Shown piece by piece: positions 33,839-43,053 of a stretch of 51,639 nucleotides of DNA; the first letter of the stretch is position 1, and each line of letters begins with the position of its first letter. The DNA lies in assembly GCA_029781855.1 (NCBI GenBank), contig JAKOVX010000143.1:1-51639 (forward strand). Direction: 5' to 3'. A model generated the notes under the pieces. It was not told where the DNA came from. It worked only from the letters and a program-made list of their open reading frames with translations, and ran no database searches. Position numbers and translations under genes: made by a program. Source of the DNA: Acidobacteriota bacterium (GTDB lineage Bacteria > Acidobacteriota > Blastocatellia > Pyrinomonadales > Pyrinomonadaceae).

Positions 33839-35596
33839 ATGTCTAGTTTAGACGAAAAAGCATCGGCGGCAAATGTGAACATTACGCAGCGCGTCCTGAC
33901 CCTGATCATCGGACGCCTGTTGGTCATCTTCCTGCTGCTGATATCGAGTTGGATATGGCATAGCGGCCGTCTGCAGCTCTCGTTCGATAGTTTTCCGCAG
34001 GGACTTTTCCTGGTCTTTATCTTCTCGGTCGGGCTGACGATCGTCTATTTCTTTCTGCTTCGATTGAGTTCAAGTATCGGATGGCAGATCCGCACACAGT
34101 TCTTGCTTGACGGACTGCTGATAACCTGGCTTGTCTGGCGGACAGGTGACCTGACGTCGCCCTACATCACGCTCTACATCGTTTTGATAAGCGTCAGCAG
34201 CTTTTTTCTGAGGCCGCTGAACACGCTGCTGATGGCGGTGACGTGCGTTGCGATGCTCATTGGGCTCGCGATCCTGACTTCGACCTCGGTCATAGAAAGT
34301 TCAGGGCCTCAGCAGGAACTCGGAAAGGCGATCCAGATAGTCAGTTTCCATGTGGTCGCATTCCTCGTTGTTGGCTTGCTCGCGTCTCGGCTCTCGGAAC
34401 GCAGGTCATCGGGCCAGGAACTCGAACAGACGGCGAAAACCCTGGCCAGCCTCAGGGTGCTCCACGAAAGGATCATCGAGTCGATCAGGTCCGGCCTTAT
34501 CACAACAGACCTCGACGGCAAGATCTATACGTTCAATGCAGCGGCGGCCGAGATCACCGGTTACACTTCGGACGACATCCGCGGAACTTCCATCTTCGAC
34601 TTTTTCGGCGATATTCGAATTCCGATCCGGATCTCGCTGGAGGCTTCGGAAAAGGGAGAGCAACCGCCTCGCTTCGAGGGCGATCTGGTGACCCCGGATG
34701 GCTTCGCTGTCCGCATCGGCTACGGTATTACGCAGTTGTTCTCGGAATCAAACGAATCAACCGGCCTGATCATCACCTTTCAGGATCTGACCGAGATCCG
34801 CTCGATGGAAGAAAGCGTCCGGCGAAAGGACCGCCTTGCCGCCGTGGGACGTGTAGCTGCGGGCCTTGCTCACGAGATACGCAACCCGCTCGGGGCGATG
34901 CGCGGGGCGATTCAGGTCCTCGAATCAAGCACGCCTCCGGGGTCGATCCATTCCGAGCTGATGGATATTATCCTTAAAGAGTCCGATCGGCTGAACAGTA
35001 TTATCACTAACTTCCTCAGCTATGCCCGGCCGCCGGCAGGTGAGTTCCTTGAGACCGACGTCGCCGAAGCTGTCCGAGAAATGTTCAAGCTGCTCAGGCA
35101 CAGCCCCGACATCAAGGAATCGCACGAACTCGTCGACGATTCCGGCCCGGACGCGATCGTGATCGCGGCGGACACGTCGCAGCTCAAACAGATCTTCTGG
35201 AACCTGGCGAGAAACGCGATACAGGCGATGCCCGACGGCGGCAAACTTCGTGTCGGACTCGAAAATACGCCCAATAACAGGGTTCGGATCACGTTCGAGG
35301 ACAGCGGCAAAGGAATGTCACCCGAGCAGGTCGAGCAGCTTTTCGAACCATTTTCGACATCCACATCGGGCGGAACCGGGCTCGGACTGTCGATCGTTTA
35401 TCAGATCGTCCGTGACCACAATGGAGCAATAAATGTCCGAAGCATCGAGGGAAAAGGCACCACGATCACGATCGAACTTCCAAAGGACAATCGCAGGAGT
35501 CCGGCCGCACGTGTGTCAGAGGAAGAGTCCGATTCCGAATCTCAATTAAATCGTTACCTAAATGTAAAAGCGGCGGACTCAGAAGTTTCTTCTTGA
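33839..35596 (+). CDS. pilS: PilS-like sensor histidine kinase
   Basis: A 585-residue membrane kinase. Six helices (about 20-190) are followed by a PAS domain (about 215-325), HisKA with phospho-acceptor His345 in LAHEIRNPLG, and an ATPase with N box NLARNAIQA, G1 DSGKGM and G2 GGTGLGLSI. Six membrane helices, then PAS, then HisKA is the PilS layout. With the NtrC-type regulator behind it and pilA next, it would control pilin expression. It starts 17 bases from the divergent cupin gene. Confidence 0.88.
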   Translation: MSSLDEKASAANVNITQRVLTLIIGRLLVIFLLLISSWIWHSGRLQLSFDSFPQGLFLVFIFSVGLTIVYFFLLRLSSSIGWQIRTQFLLDGLLITWLVWRTGDLTSPYITLYIVLISVSSFFLRPLNTLLMAVTCVAMLIGLAILTSTSVIESSGPQQELGKAIQIVSFHVVAFLVVGLLASRLSERRSSGQELEQTAKTLASLRVLHERIIESIRSGLITTDLDGKIYTFNAAAAEITGYTSDDIRGTSIFDFFGDIRIPIRISLEASEKGEQPPRFEGDLVTPDGFAVRIGYGITQLFSESNESTGLIITFQDLTEIRSMEESVRRKDRLAAVGRVAAGLAHEIRNPLGAMRGAIQVLESSTPPGSIHSELMDIILKESDRLNSIITNFLSYARPPAGEFLETDVAEAVREMFKLLRHSPDIKESHELVDDSGPDAIVIAADTSQLKQIFWNLARNAIQAMPDGGKLRVGLENTPNNRVRITFEDSGKGMSPEQVEQLFEPFSTSTSGGTGLGLSIVYQIVRDHNGAINVRSIEGKGTTITIELPKDNRRSPAARVSEEESDSESQLNRYLNVKAADSEVSS

Positions 35597-35685
35597 ATAA
35601 AGCGGTCGTAATCTGTGAAAATAGAAGTGCCACCCCGATTTCGGGACATATCCTCATTCAGCCGGTAAACGAACCCAAATACTAA

Positions 35686-37080
35686 ATGGCAAACGTAATC
35701 ATCGTCGACGACGAACAAAGCTACAGGCAATTGCTAAGTCTGGTTTTCGAAACGGACGGCCACTCGGTTCGCACCGCGATGAACGGACGCGAAGCCCTGA
35801 ACCTGCTTCAGGCCGATCCGGCGGACGTCATCGTTTCCGACGTGCGGATGCCCGACATGGACGGGATCGAGATGCTGCGAGCTGTTCGCGAAGAGCAGCC
35901 GGACCTCGGCGTTGTTTTGATGACCGCATTCGCCTCGGTCGAAACAGCCCGTGAGGCTTTCAAACTCGGGGCCGACGATTTCATTCAAAAGCCGTTCGAT
36001 GTCGAGGAACTAAAGCTCATCGTTCGAAAAACGCTCGAGAAAAAGGCGCTGATCGACGAGAACCGGGCCTTTAAGCGTGCCCAACGCGAACGCGGCAGCG
36101 TCAAGAACATCATCGGGACATCGTCGAAAATGCAGGCGATCTTTCAAATGATCGAGACCGTCGCCGAGGTTCAGTCGACCGTTTTGATCACCGGCGAAAG
36201 TGGTACGGGTAAAGAACTGGTCGCAAGGGCCATCCACGATATGAGCCCGCGGGCCGAAAAGCCGTTTATTTCTATCAATTGCGGCGCATTTACCGAGACC
36301 CTGTTGGAATCTGAGCTTTTCGGCTATATAAAGGGTTCGTTTACCGGTGCGAACTCCAACCGGAAGGGACTGTTCGAGGCTGCGGACAAAGGAACGATCT
36401 TTTTGGATGAGATCGGCGAGATGTCGACCGCGATGCAGGTCAAGCTGCTCCGTGTATTGCAGGAACGCCGGGTCCGGCCCGTCGGCGCCCACGATGAGCT
36501 GCCGATCGACGCCCGCGTGATCGCCGCTACAAACCGCGACCTAAAACAGATGGCCGACGACGGGACATTTCGCGAAGACCTCTTTTATCGTATCTCCGTG
36601 ATCCCGATCAATTTACCGCCGCTCCGCGACCGCCGCGAAGACATAGTCGAACTCATCGACCATTTCGTCAAGAAATTTTGCGATCAGACCGGCCGCGACC
36701 TAACGATCTCTCCGAAAGCGATGAGCTTGCTGGAGAATTATGCCTGGCACGGCAACGTTCGCGAGCTCGAACATACGATCGAGCGGGCCGTGGCACTCGA
36801 ACGAGGCGAAGAGATCCAACCCGAACGGCTGCCCGATCACATCACGAACTACAATCCAGAGCGCATCCGTTCGGAATTTGACCTCCCCGAATCCGGGATC
36901 GACCTTGTCAGCCATCTGGACAACCTCGAAAAGACCTACGTCGTCGAAGCTCTCCGAAATTGCGGCGGAAACCAAACCCGTGCCGCTGAACTCCTAAGAA
37001 TGCAGGTCCGATCGCTTCGTCATCTGCTCGACAAGCACAACATTCGTTCGCTATCTGCTCAGATGCGCAACAGCGACTGA
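35686..37080 (+). CDS. pilR: PilR-like sigma-54 response regulator
   Basis: A 464-residue NtrC-class regulator. The receiver has phospho-acceptor Asp52 (SDVRMPDMDG) and Lys102. The AAA+ domain has Walker A GESGTGKE at about 170-177 and the sigma-54 loop as GSFTGA at 217-222, a Ser variant seen in PilR proteins. A Fis-type helix-turn-helix ends it (NQTRAAELLRMQVRSLRHLL). It would be phosphorylated by the PilS-like kinase and activate the sigma-54 promoter 207 bases downstream, in front of pilA. Confidence 0.9.
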   Translation: MANVIIVDDEQSYRQLLSLVFETDGHSVRTAMNGREALNLLQADPADVIVSDVRMPDMDGIEMLRAVREEQPDLGVVLMTAFASVETAREAFKLGADDFIQKPFDVEELKLIVRKTLEKKALIDENRAFKRAQRERGSVKNIIGTSSKMQAIFQMIETVAEVQSTVLITGESGTGKELVARAIHDMSPRAEKPFISINCGAFTETLLESELFGYIKGSFTGANSNRKGLFEAADKGTIFLDEIGEMSTAMQVKLLRVLQERRVRPVGAHDELPIDARVIAATNRDLKQMADDGTFREDLFYRISVIPINLPPLRDRREDIVELIDHFVKKFCDQTGRDLTISPKAMSLLENYAWHGNVRELEHTIERAVALERGEEIQPERLPDHITNYNPERIRSEFDLPESGIDLVSHLDNLEKTYVVEALRNCGGNQTRAAELLRMQVRSLRHLLDKHNIRSLSAQMRNSD

Positions 37081-37134
37081 CGATTTCACCGAGCCTACCG
37101 CTTACCGATTCTCCCAAATCGCACAATTCCGCCT

Positions 37135-37155
37135 CTTATTGACATTATTTGTCAG
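37135..37155. promoter_or_regulatory. Putative PilR binding site
   Basis: The element contains the palindrome TGACA-N5-TGTCA (37140-37154). PilR of Pseudomonas recognises TGTC-type half-sites; another CTGTC lies at 37191-37195. The centre is about 144 bp upstream of the -24 element. A near copy (16 of 21) sits upstream of the GIIVAG-repeat gene at 17208-17228. Confidence 0.55.
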
Positions 37156-37286
37156 CCGCCGGTTACCAAAAACTGTTATTCACCCCTTTTCTGTCCTCTT
37201 TAGATCCCGCCCAGCAATCCGGACTTATCACGTTAAGTCATTGATTTATAGATAGTTAGCTGAGCAGTTGAGGTTCAAGACTATCG

Positions 37287-37302
37287 TGGCACGCGGCTTG
37301 AA
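37287..37302 (+). promoter_or_regulatory. Sigma-54-type promoter of pilA
   Basis: TGGCACG-CGGC-TTGAA. The -24 box is perfect; the -12 box has GA in place of GC, at the correct 10-base spacing. The predicted start is near 37313, giving a 55-nt leader. PilR-driven sigma-54 transcription of pilA is established in other bacteria. Confidence 0.8.
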
Positions 37303-37367
37303 TATGTTAGTGCTGCCTGGGAAAGGTACAAAAGATTTCTAAAACTTCAGGAGATTGTGAACTACAA

Positions 37368-37880
37368 ATGAAAAATCAGAAAGGCTTCTCGCTTATCGAA
37401 CTTCTTATCGTCGTCGTGATCATCGGCATCATCGCCGCGATCGCTATTCCTAACTTGCTTGCCGCCCGTCGTTCAGCTAACGAAGGTTCGGCTATCTCGG
37501 CTTGCCGCACCCTCCACGGTGCTCAGATGACCTATGCTGCTACGTATGGCAGCGGAAACTATGCCGGCTCGAACGTGACTGGTGACACCTCACCGCTAGT
37601 CCAACTTTCAGCTACGGGTGTCAACCTGGTTGATGCTACGCTCGGAAGCGGCTTCAAGAGCGGCTTTGCTTTTGTCGGCGGAAGAACTGTTGCCACGGCT
37701 GCAGTGCCCGCAACTTTCTTCTTCTCTGCTAACCCGCAGACCCCGACCGGTGTGACCGCGACAGGTACCCGCCGCTTTGGCATATCGACCGACGGTGTGA
37801 TCATCTATGACTCGACCGTTGGCAACCTCACGACCGCATACGATGCTACAATGACGCCGGGAACCGCTCTCGGAAACTAG
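37368..37880 (+). CDS. pilA: Type IV major pilin-like prepilin
   Basis: A 170-residue type IVa-type pilin. The class III leader MKNQKG is cut before F7 (GFSLIELLIVVVIIGIIAAIAIPN), leaving mature Glu5. The long hydrophobic helix is followed by the usual RSANEGSAISACRTLHGAQ. The globular part is Ser/Thr/Gly-rich, has no C-terminal disulfide pair, and ends TPGTALGN. AGGAG lies 14 bases from the ATG, which is far; a 4-codon reading frame starting at GTG 37357 uses it and overlaps the pilA ATG (AATGA). It is directly downstream of pilS-pilR and has its own terminator. Confidence 0.95.
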   Translation: MKNQKGFSLIELLIVVVIIGIIAAIAIPNLLAARRSANEGSAISACRTLHGAQMTYAATYGSGNYAGSNVTGDTSPLVQLSATGVNLVDATLGSGFKSGFAFVGGRTVATAAVPATFFFSANPQTPTGVTATGTRRFGISTDGVIIYDSTVGNLTTAYDATMTPGTALGN

Positions 37881-37909
37881 GCCACTGTTCATCACAAACT
37901 AGACCAAAG

Positions 37910-37941
37910 GGGGCTGAATGTTTCATTCGGCCCCTTTTTTT
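37910..37941 (+). terminator. pilA terminator
   Basis: GGGGCTGAATG pairs with CATTCGGCCCC through 11 pairs with one G-T wobble, has a TTT loop, and is followed by seven T (37935-37941). A textbook intrinsic terminator 30 bases past the stop. Confidence 0.92.
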
Positions 37942-37994
37942 GTTAACCTCCAGAGTGATCCGGGCCACTCGGCAACTGATCAAAAATAACATCG

Positions 37995-39977
37995 ATGGCT
38001 AAATCGACCACTAAATGGCCTCAGTTACTCTTTGTCCTCGGGATCGTTATCATTCTGCTGATACCGATCGCGAAGGTCGCAGTTGACCTCGACACGTTCA
38101 TTCATCCCTGGCGGCCGGAGTTAGCTACGGCGATATTCGTGATCGGCTTCGGCATATGGTCCCTCTTTGATCGCGAGTTCCAGGAGTTTGTCATCCGACT
38201 TCCCAAAGCCGAAAAATTAGGGATCCTTATCCCAATTACTTTGTTCGCGTTGTGGAGCGGACTTTCATCCGTTTGGGCTGCTTCTTGGACGTCGGCCTTG
38301 CATCACACGGCCGTCTGGGTTGCGTATATTACCATATATTTATTGGCACGCTTTTTTGTTAGCAAGAGGCGGGCCGGATCGGCCATGATCGTAGGAGGCC
38401 TTTGTTTCCTGGCCATGATCAGTCTCCCAATGTTGGTCGAGTATTACAGCTTCGTGATCGCCGGAAACGGGACATCGATCGGCCTTCGATATTCGAAATA
38501 CACCGAGATCACTAATGTTCTTCTTCCTTTAATTGCAGCTTTTTGTGTGAGTTCCAAAGGATGGCGAATGATCGGCGGGACGCTTGCCGTCATAATTGTC
38601 GGATTATTCGACGTCGCTTCGTTGAGTAGGACCGGAGTCATAGTTTTTGTTTTCGTGATCATATCGTTGGTTTTAGTGGTCTTTGTGTTCAAACCCATAA
38701 GGGTTTATCGCCGGAGCACCGCAATTCTTTTCGTTACGGTCGCAGCGGCGCTTATCGTCTCTAATGTCTTTGTGGCAGCCACTGAAGGCAATGTACCTGT
38801 GATCGCTCGAGCACAGGACGCCGGTGCCGATGACAGTACCAACATCCGTCCATTACTGGGCAATATTGCCCTTGAAATGTGGATGTCACACCCGGTGAAC
38901 GGCATTGGCGCCGACAATTTTGGTCAGAGATTCGTAGAATTTAGGCGTGATTATGCGGCACGACACGCAACCGACAAAAACCTGGCCCTTGCGGAGGACG
39001 CTCGTGCGGAACGAGCACACAACGAATATCTCCAAATACTCGCGGAACTCGGACTGGTCGGAATTGGACTCATTGCATGGTTCGGATGCGGTGTGATCTT
39101 TGCAGCTTTTTCTCTAATTCGGCAACGAAAACGTTTTTCGATCTATACATATGCATCGTTCATTGGTTTGATAGCATTTGGCATTAGTTCGTTCGTAACG
39201 TCTTATTCTTTTCGCATCCTTCAGAATGGACTCGTATTTTGGGTAGTTCTCGCCCTCGCGATCGGCGGAACGATCGGACGTCGGATATCGGCAGAAACTG
39301 ATTCGAATGGACCGAGTTTTGCGATCGTCCGCACCGGCATCGTGATTTCCATTCTATCGAGCTTGGCGCTTGCCTGGTTTTGCATTTATCGCGTTCTAGC
39401 TGTTGAATACGTGCTCGACACTAACAGCCTGCCGACCTTTGATGAACGTAGGCCCATAATTGAGAATGCCATCACAATAGATCCCGAAAACGGTGGGATA
39501 CAGGCTTCCTATGGACGGGTGCTTCTCAATCTCGGCCATGCAAACGACGCGATCCCGCATCTCCGCGAGGCGATTCGTGTCGGTCAGGCGACGTCGATCG
39601 ACTATTCGTATCTTGCGACGTCACAGATACTTACGAACGACCGGGCCGGTGCCGAAGAGACGATCGCTGAGGCGTTGCAAGCTTACCCGTACTCGGTATT
39701 TTTGAGGACCCGGCGTGCCGTGATCCTGAAAGATCTTGGCCGTCAAGAGGATTCCGAAGCCGAATTCAATAAGGCATTGGCGATAAATGACGGCCAGGCC
39801 CGTTCGTGGTGGAATTTCATTGACAAGGGTGGAGCGGTCGCCGCTCAACTTGCCTTTGACGAAAAATTACCGCCGCTCGGGGATCTGCTGCCGGGAAAAG
39901 CAGTCTATGCGATCAAGACGGAACGCGAGCTCCGCTTCCCTGACGAGAAGTTCAAGCTCCCGATGCCGAGCGAATGA
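37995..39977 (+). CDS. O-antigen ligase/pilin oligosaccharyltransferase-like protein with TPR tail
   Basis: A 660-residue membrane protein of the Wzy_C/WaaL superfamily. Ten or more helices occupy about 10-455. The periplasmic loop has the family signature, HPVNGIGADNF followed by RAHNEYLQILAELGLVG, whose histidine is implicated in transfer. Residues 470-610 hold TPR-like helices (AITIDPENGGIQASYGRVLL). Members join glycans to lipid A or, in the PilO/TfpO/PglL group, to pilin. The position directly after pilA is like the pilin-specific enzymes, so pilin glycosylation is a reasonable inference. Separated from pilA by a strong terminator. Confidence 0.82.
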   Translation: MAKSTTKWPQLLFVLGIVIILLIPIAKVAVDLDTFIHPWRPELATAIFVIGFGIWSLFDREFQEFVIRLPKAEKLGILIPITLFALWSGLSSVWAASWTSALHHTAVWVAYITIYLLARFFVSKRRAGSAMIVGGLCFLAMISLPMLVEYYSFVIAGNGTSIGLRYSKYTEITNVLLPLIAAFCVSSKGWRMIGGTLAVIIVGLFDVASLSRTGVIVFVFVIISLVLVVFVFKPIRVYRRSTAILFVTVAAALIVSNVFVAATEGNVPVIARAQDAGADDSTNIRPLLGNIALEMWMSHPVNGIGADNFGQRFVEFRRDYAARHATDKNLALAEDARAERAHNEYLQILAELGLVGIGLIAWFGCGVIFAAFSLIRQRKRFSIYTYASFIGLIAFGISSFVTSYSFRILQNGLVFWVVLALAIGGTIGRRISAETDSNGPSFAIVRTGIVISILSSLALAWFCIYRVLAVEYVLDTNSLPTFDERRPIIENAITIDPENGGIQASYGRVLLNLGHANDAIPHLREAIRVGQATSIDYSYLATSQILTNDRAGAEETIAEALQAYPYSVFLRTRRAVILKDLGRQEDSEAEFNKALAINDGQARSWWNFIDKGGAVAAQLAFDEKLPPLGDLLPGKAVYAIKTERELRFPDEKFKLPMPSE

Positions 39978-40115
39978 TCGGAGCGTAGATCGGCGGACCG
40001 ATCAACTCGGTCGCGCAATTATGGTTCGCGTAAAATGCTGAAAATAATGTAAAATTGTTGTGGTTCAGTTGAACCTCGCCATCGACTATCGCCCGTTGCA
40101 GGGAAATTTCCAAAC

Positions 40116-40889
40116 TTGATTGTGAACGTATTATCCATTGCCAAAAATGCGTTTCGCGAGGCCGTTCGCGACCGTATCCTCTATAATCTGATCCTTTTCG
40201 TGCTGCTTATCACGGCGAGTGCGATATTTCTGGGTGAACTCACTGCCGGGCAGGAAGCTCGCGTCATCGTCAATCTCGGCCTCAGCTCGGTGCTCCTTTT
40301 TGGCGCATTCATCGCAATTTTCGTCGGTGTCAGCCTGGTTTGGAAGGAGATCGAGAAACGGACAGTTTATTCGATCTTCGCGAAACCGATCGGGCGTGGC
40401 GAATTCATCGTCGGCAAGTATCTCGGCCTCTGTTCGACGCTTCTGCTAAACGTCCTGGTCATGGGCATCGGCGTGACCCTTGCGTTGGTTTATGTTGGCG
40501 GCTCCGCGATGATAGCGGGCCTCTGGGGAGCCGTATTCCTGATATTTCTCGAACTCACGGTCGTCACTGCCGTTGCGATCATGTTCTCGTCATTTTCGAC
40601 GCCCGCATTGTCGGCCCTGCTCACGTTTTTCGTGTTTCTTATCGGCCATTTCAGTGCATCGCTGCTTGATCTCGCGACGAGTATGGGATCAAAAGCGGCC
40701 ATCGGCTTCTTCACATTTATTTATTATCTATTGCCGAATCTATCGAACTTCAGCTTCATTACGAACAGCGCGAACGGTCAATCGCCGCCAGCAGCCTTGT
40801 TAGGCGGGGCGTTTGTCTATGCTGTCGTTTACGACATTATTTTGATCACGATCACGGTGGCGATATTTAGCCGTCGAAATTTCAAATAG
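40116..40889 (+). CDS. ABC-2 type transporter permease
   Basis: A 257-residue membrane subunit with six helices and an early cytoplasmic helix (IAKNAFREAVRDRILYNLI), the layout of ABC-2 exporters. The loop VWKEIEKRTVYSIFAKPIGRGEFIVGKYLG is characteristic of this group (also seen in gliding/NosY-like permeases). The start is TTG 40116 or GTG 40122; the ribosome site AGGG is 12 or more bases away. Stop and next ATG abut. It pairs with the ATPase at 41829. Cargo unknown. Confidence 0.85.
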   Translation: MIVNVLSIAKNAFREAVRDRILYNLILFVLLITASAIFLGELTAGQEARVIVNLGLSSVLLFGAFIAIFVGVSLVWKEIEKRTVYSIFAKPIGRGEFIVGKYLGLCSTLLLNVLVMGIGVTLALVYVGGSAMIAGLWGAVFLIFLELTVVTAVAIMFSSFSTPALSALLTFFVFLIGHFSASLLDLATSMGSKAAIGFFTFIYYLLPNLSNFSFITNSANGQSPPAALLGGAFVYAVVYDIILITITVAIFSRRNFK

Positions 40890-41825
40890 ATGCGTTCAGG
40901 CAAGTTGGCATCCATCGTTCTTCCTCTGGCGATCATTATCGCGGGATACGCGGTCGTGTTCGCTCTTGGCGGATTCATGGACGAGCACCGAGCGAAATTG
41001 CCTGCGGAATACGAGGACCAGGATCTGACGATAAACGGTTCGCGATTGAAAGGTTTTGTGCTCGGTGCAGACGGTTTGATCGCCGACTGGTACTGGATGC
41101 GGTCGCTGCAGTACATAGGCGGCAAGATCGTCAATTCGACCTCGGAGGTCACCAATATCGACGATCTCCGCGATTTGAATCCGCGACTGCTGTATCCCTA
41201 TCTCAATAATGCCACTGACCTCGATCCGCACTTTATCGCTGCCTACAACTATGGCGCTATCGTGCTGCCGGCGATCGACCCGTCGAAAGCGATCGCGATA
41301 GCCCAAAAAGGCATCGCCAACAACCCGAACGAATGGCGGCTTTATCAATATCTCGGTTACATCTATTGGAAATTGAAACAATACGACAAAGCCGCAGACA
41401 TCTACGAACGCGGCTCGGAGGTCGCCGGTTCCGCTCCGTTTATGAAACTGATGGCCGCCTCAATGAAGACCGAAGGCGGCAGCCGTGCGACGGCCCGGAT
41501 GATCTACCAACAGATGCTTGAGGGTACAGACGACGAGCAGGTCAAGGTAACGGCGACACGGCGTTTGCAGGAACTCGACTCGTTCGACGAGCGCGACGCT
41601 GTCGACAAAGTGCTCGCTGAACAAAAGGAAAAACGCGGCCAATGTCCGGCAAATCTCAGTGAGATCCTGCCATTACTCGTGAACGTCAAATTGCCGGGCG
41701 GCAAGCAGTTCAGGGTCGACAAAGACGATCACCTGGTCGATCCGACCGATGCCCCGTATTTGTTTGACAAGGAGAAGTGCCGCATTACGCCCGACTTCGC
41801 CAAGTCCGGCCTGCCAAAAGAATAA
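40890..41825 (+). CDS. Membrane-anchored TPR protein within the ABC operon
   Basis: A 311-residue protein with one N-terminal helix (about 7-28) and an extracytoplasmic part holding TPR-like repeats (NPNEWRLYQYLGYIYWKLKQYDKAADIYERG). The middle has ADWYWMRSLQYIGGK and LNNATDLDPHFIAAYNYG, typical of a conserved set of uncharacterised proteins found between ABC permease and ATPase genes. The permease stop and this ATG abut; the ATPase follows after 3 bases. It may be a periplasmic partner of the transporter. Function unknown. Confidence 0.75.
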   Translation: MRSGKLASIVLPLAIIIAGYAVVFALGGFMDEHRAKLPAEYEDQDLTINGSRLKGFVLGADGLIADWYWMRSLQYIGGKIVNSTSEVTNIDDLRDLNPRLLYPYLNNATDLDPHFIAAYNYGAIVLPAIDPSKAIAIAQKGIANNPNEWRLYQYLGYIYWKLKQYDKAADIYERGSEVAGSAPFMKLMAASMKTEGGSRATARMIYQQMLEGTDDEQVKVTATRRLQELDSFDERDAVDKVLAEQKEKRGQCPANLSEILPLLVNVKLPGGKQFRVDKDDHLVDPTDAPYLFDKEKCRITPDFAKSGLPKE

Positions 41826-41828
41826 GCT

Positions 41829-42770
41829 ATGGAATACGCTGTCGAGATCAAGAATTTGTCGAAAGACTACGAGACCGGTTTTTGGAAGAAGAAGCGTGTT
41901 CGGGCGCTCGACGACCTGACGCTTAACGTCCGGCCTGGGCAGATCTTTGGCTTTTTGGGCGGGAACGGCGCCGGCAAAACGACCACGATCAAGACGCTCA
42001 TGCGGCTTCAGTTCCCTACCGCGGGCACTGCCACGATACTCGGACACGACATTTCGGACGTCCAGATGCATCGCCGGATCGGCTATTGTCCGGAAAATCC
42101 TTATTTTTATGATTATCTGACGGCCCGCGAACTGATGGAATATTTCGGCGAGCTTTTTGGCTACGACCCGACGACACGAAAGAAGAAATGCGAGGACCTT
42201 TTGACGGCTGTCGGCCTTCAGGAAAAGGACTGGAAGCGGCAGTTACGCAAGTATTCGAAGGGTATGCTCCAGCGTGTCGGACTGGCCCAATCGCTCATTA
42301 ATGACCCCGAGGTCGTTTTCATGGACGAGCCGATGAGCGGGCTCGACCCGGTCGGCCGCCTCGAGGTGCGCGAGTTGATCGCCGGCCTCCGCGACAAGGG
42401 AACGACCGTTTTCATGTCCACCCACATCCTTTCTGACATCGAGGCTCTATGCGACGAGGTCGCCATCCTGCGTAACGGTAAACTAGCCGCCAGCGGCAAC
42501 CTGCAGGAGTTGCTACTGCAAAGCGAGCAGAATCGGGCCCTCGAGGTCAACGTCCAGGGCGTTTCCGCGGACGCGATCCGGGAGCAGATCGAATTCATCG
42601 CCGGTGCCGTTATCTCGCCCAAACCTTCCGGCGTAAGCATCCAGATCCTCGACGAATCCGACCTCGCCGCCGTCCTCGAGATCTCCCGCAACAGCGGCGG
42701 CAAACTCGTCTCTGTCCACCCGGTCAAACAGTCGCTCGAGGAACTCTTCGTCAAAGAGACCGAGGGCTGA
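41829..42770 (+). CDS. ABC transporter ATP-binding protein
   Basis: A 313-residue ABC ATPase. Walker A GGNGAGKTT, signature YSKGMLQR (a Y-S-K-G variant of LSGGQ common in ABC-2 exporters), Walker B VVFMDEPMSGLDP and switch His in STHILSD are all present. The last 80 residues form the regulatory extension common in exporters (DUF4162-like). Third gene of the permease-TPR-ATPase operon. Confidence 0.93.
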   Translation: MEYAVEIKNLSKDYETGFWKKKRVRALDDLTLNVRPGQIFGFLGGNGAGKTTTIKTLMRLQFPTAGTATILGHDISDVQMHRRIGYCPENPYFYDYLTARELMEYFGELFGYDPTTRKKKCEDLLTAVGLQEKDWKRQLRKYSKGMLQRVGLAQSLINDPEVVFMDEPMSGLDPVGRLEVRELIAGLRDKGTTVFMSTHILSDIEALCDEVAILRNGKLAASGNLQELLLQSEQNRALEVNVQGVSADAIREQIEFIAGAVISPKPSGVSIQILDESDLAAVLEISRNSGGKLVSVHPVKQSLEELFVKETEG

Positions 42771-42819
42771 GCCGACCATTAGATCTAACTTTCTATTCGG
42801 TCCGTTGCCTTTGCACCCG

Positions 42820-42864
42820 GCGTGTTTTTGCTTCTGTACGCCTTAAACGCGAAGCAAGAAACGC
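42820..42864 (+). other. Imperfect hairpin after the ABC operon
   Basis: GCGTGTTTTTGCTTC and GAAGCAAGAAACGC can pair with one bulge and a mismatch around a 16-base loop. No T-tract. The rest of the 283-base spacer before the antiporter gene holds no recognisable gene. Confidence 0.35.
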
Positions 42865-43053
42865 TGAGGTTGTGTTTAGTAACTACGGAAGTCCCAGTTT
42901 TGCCTGCGTTTGCCTATGCTGCTTACAAATTTACTTTTCATCTCGCCCACTCTTTCGAGCTTCTAACGTCCGGACGGACCTGTCGAACTCATGGCTATCG
43001 AGTTCAAGAGATTTCTGATTTTTATACATCCGAACTATCATTGAGGGAAAGGT

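Noticed and set aside
38344..38362. Sigma-54 promoter match TGGCACG inside the O-antigen ligase-like gene
   Set aside because: The -12 box is poor and it lies deep within coding sequence with no gene start downstream.
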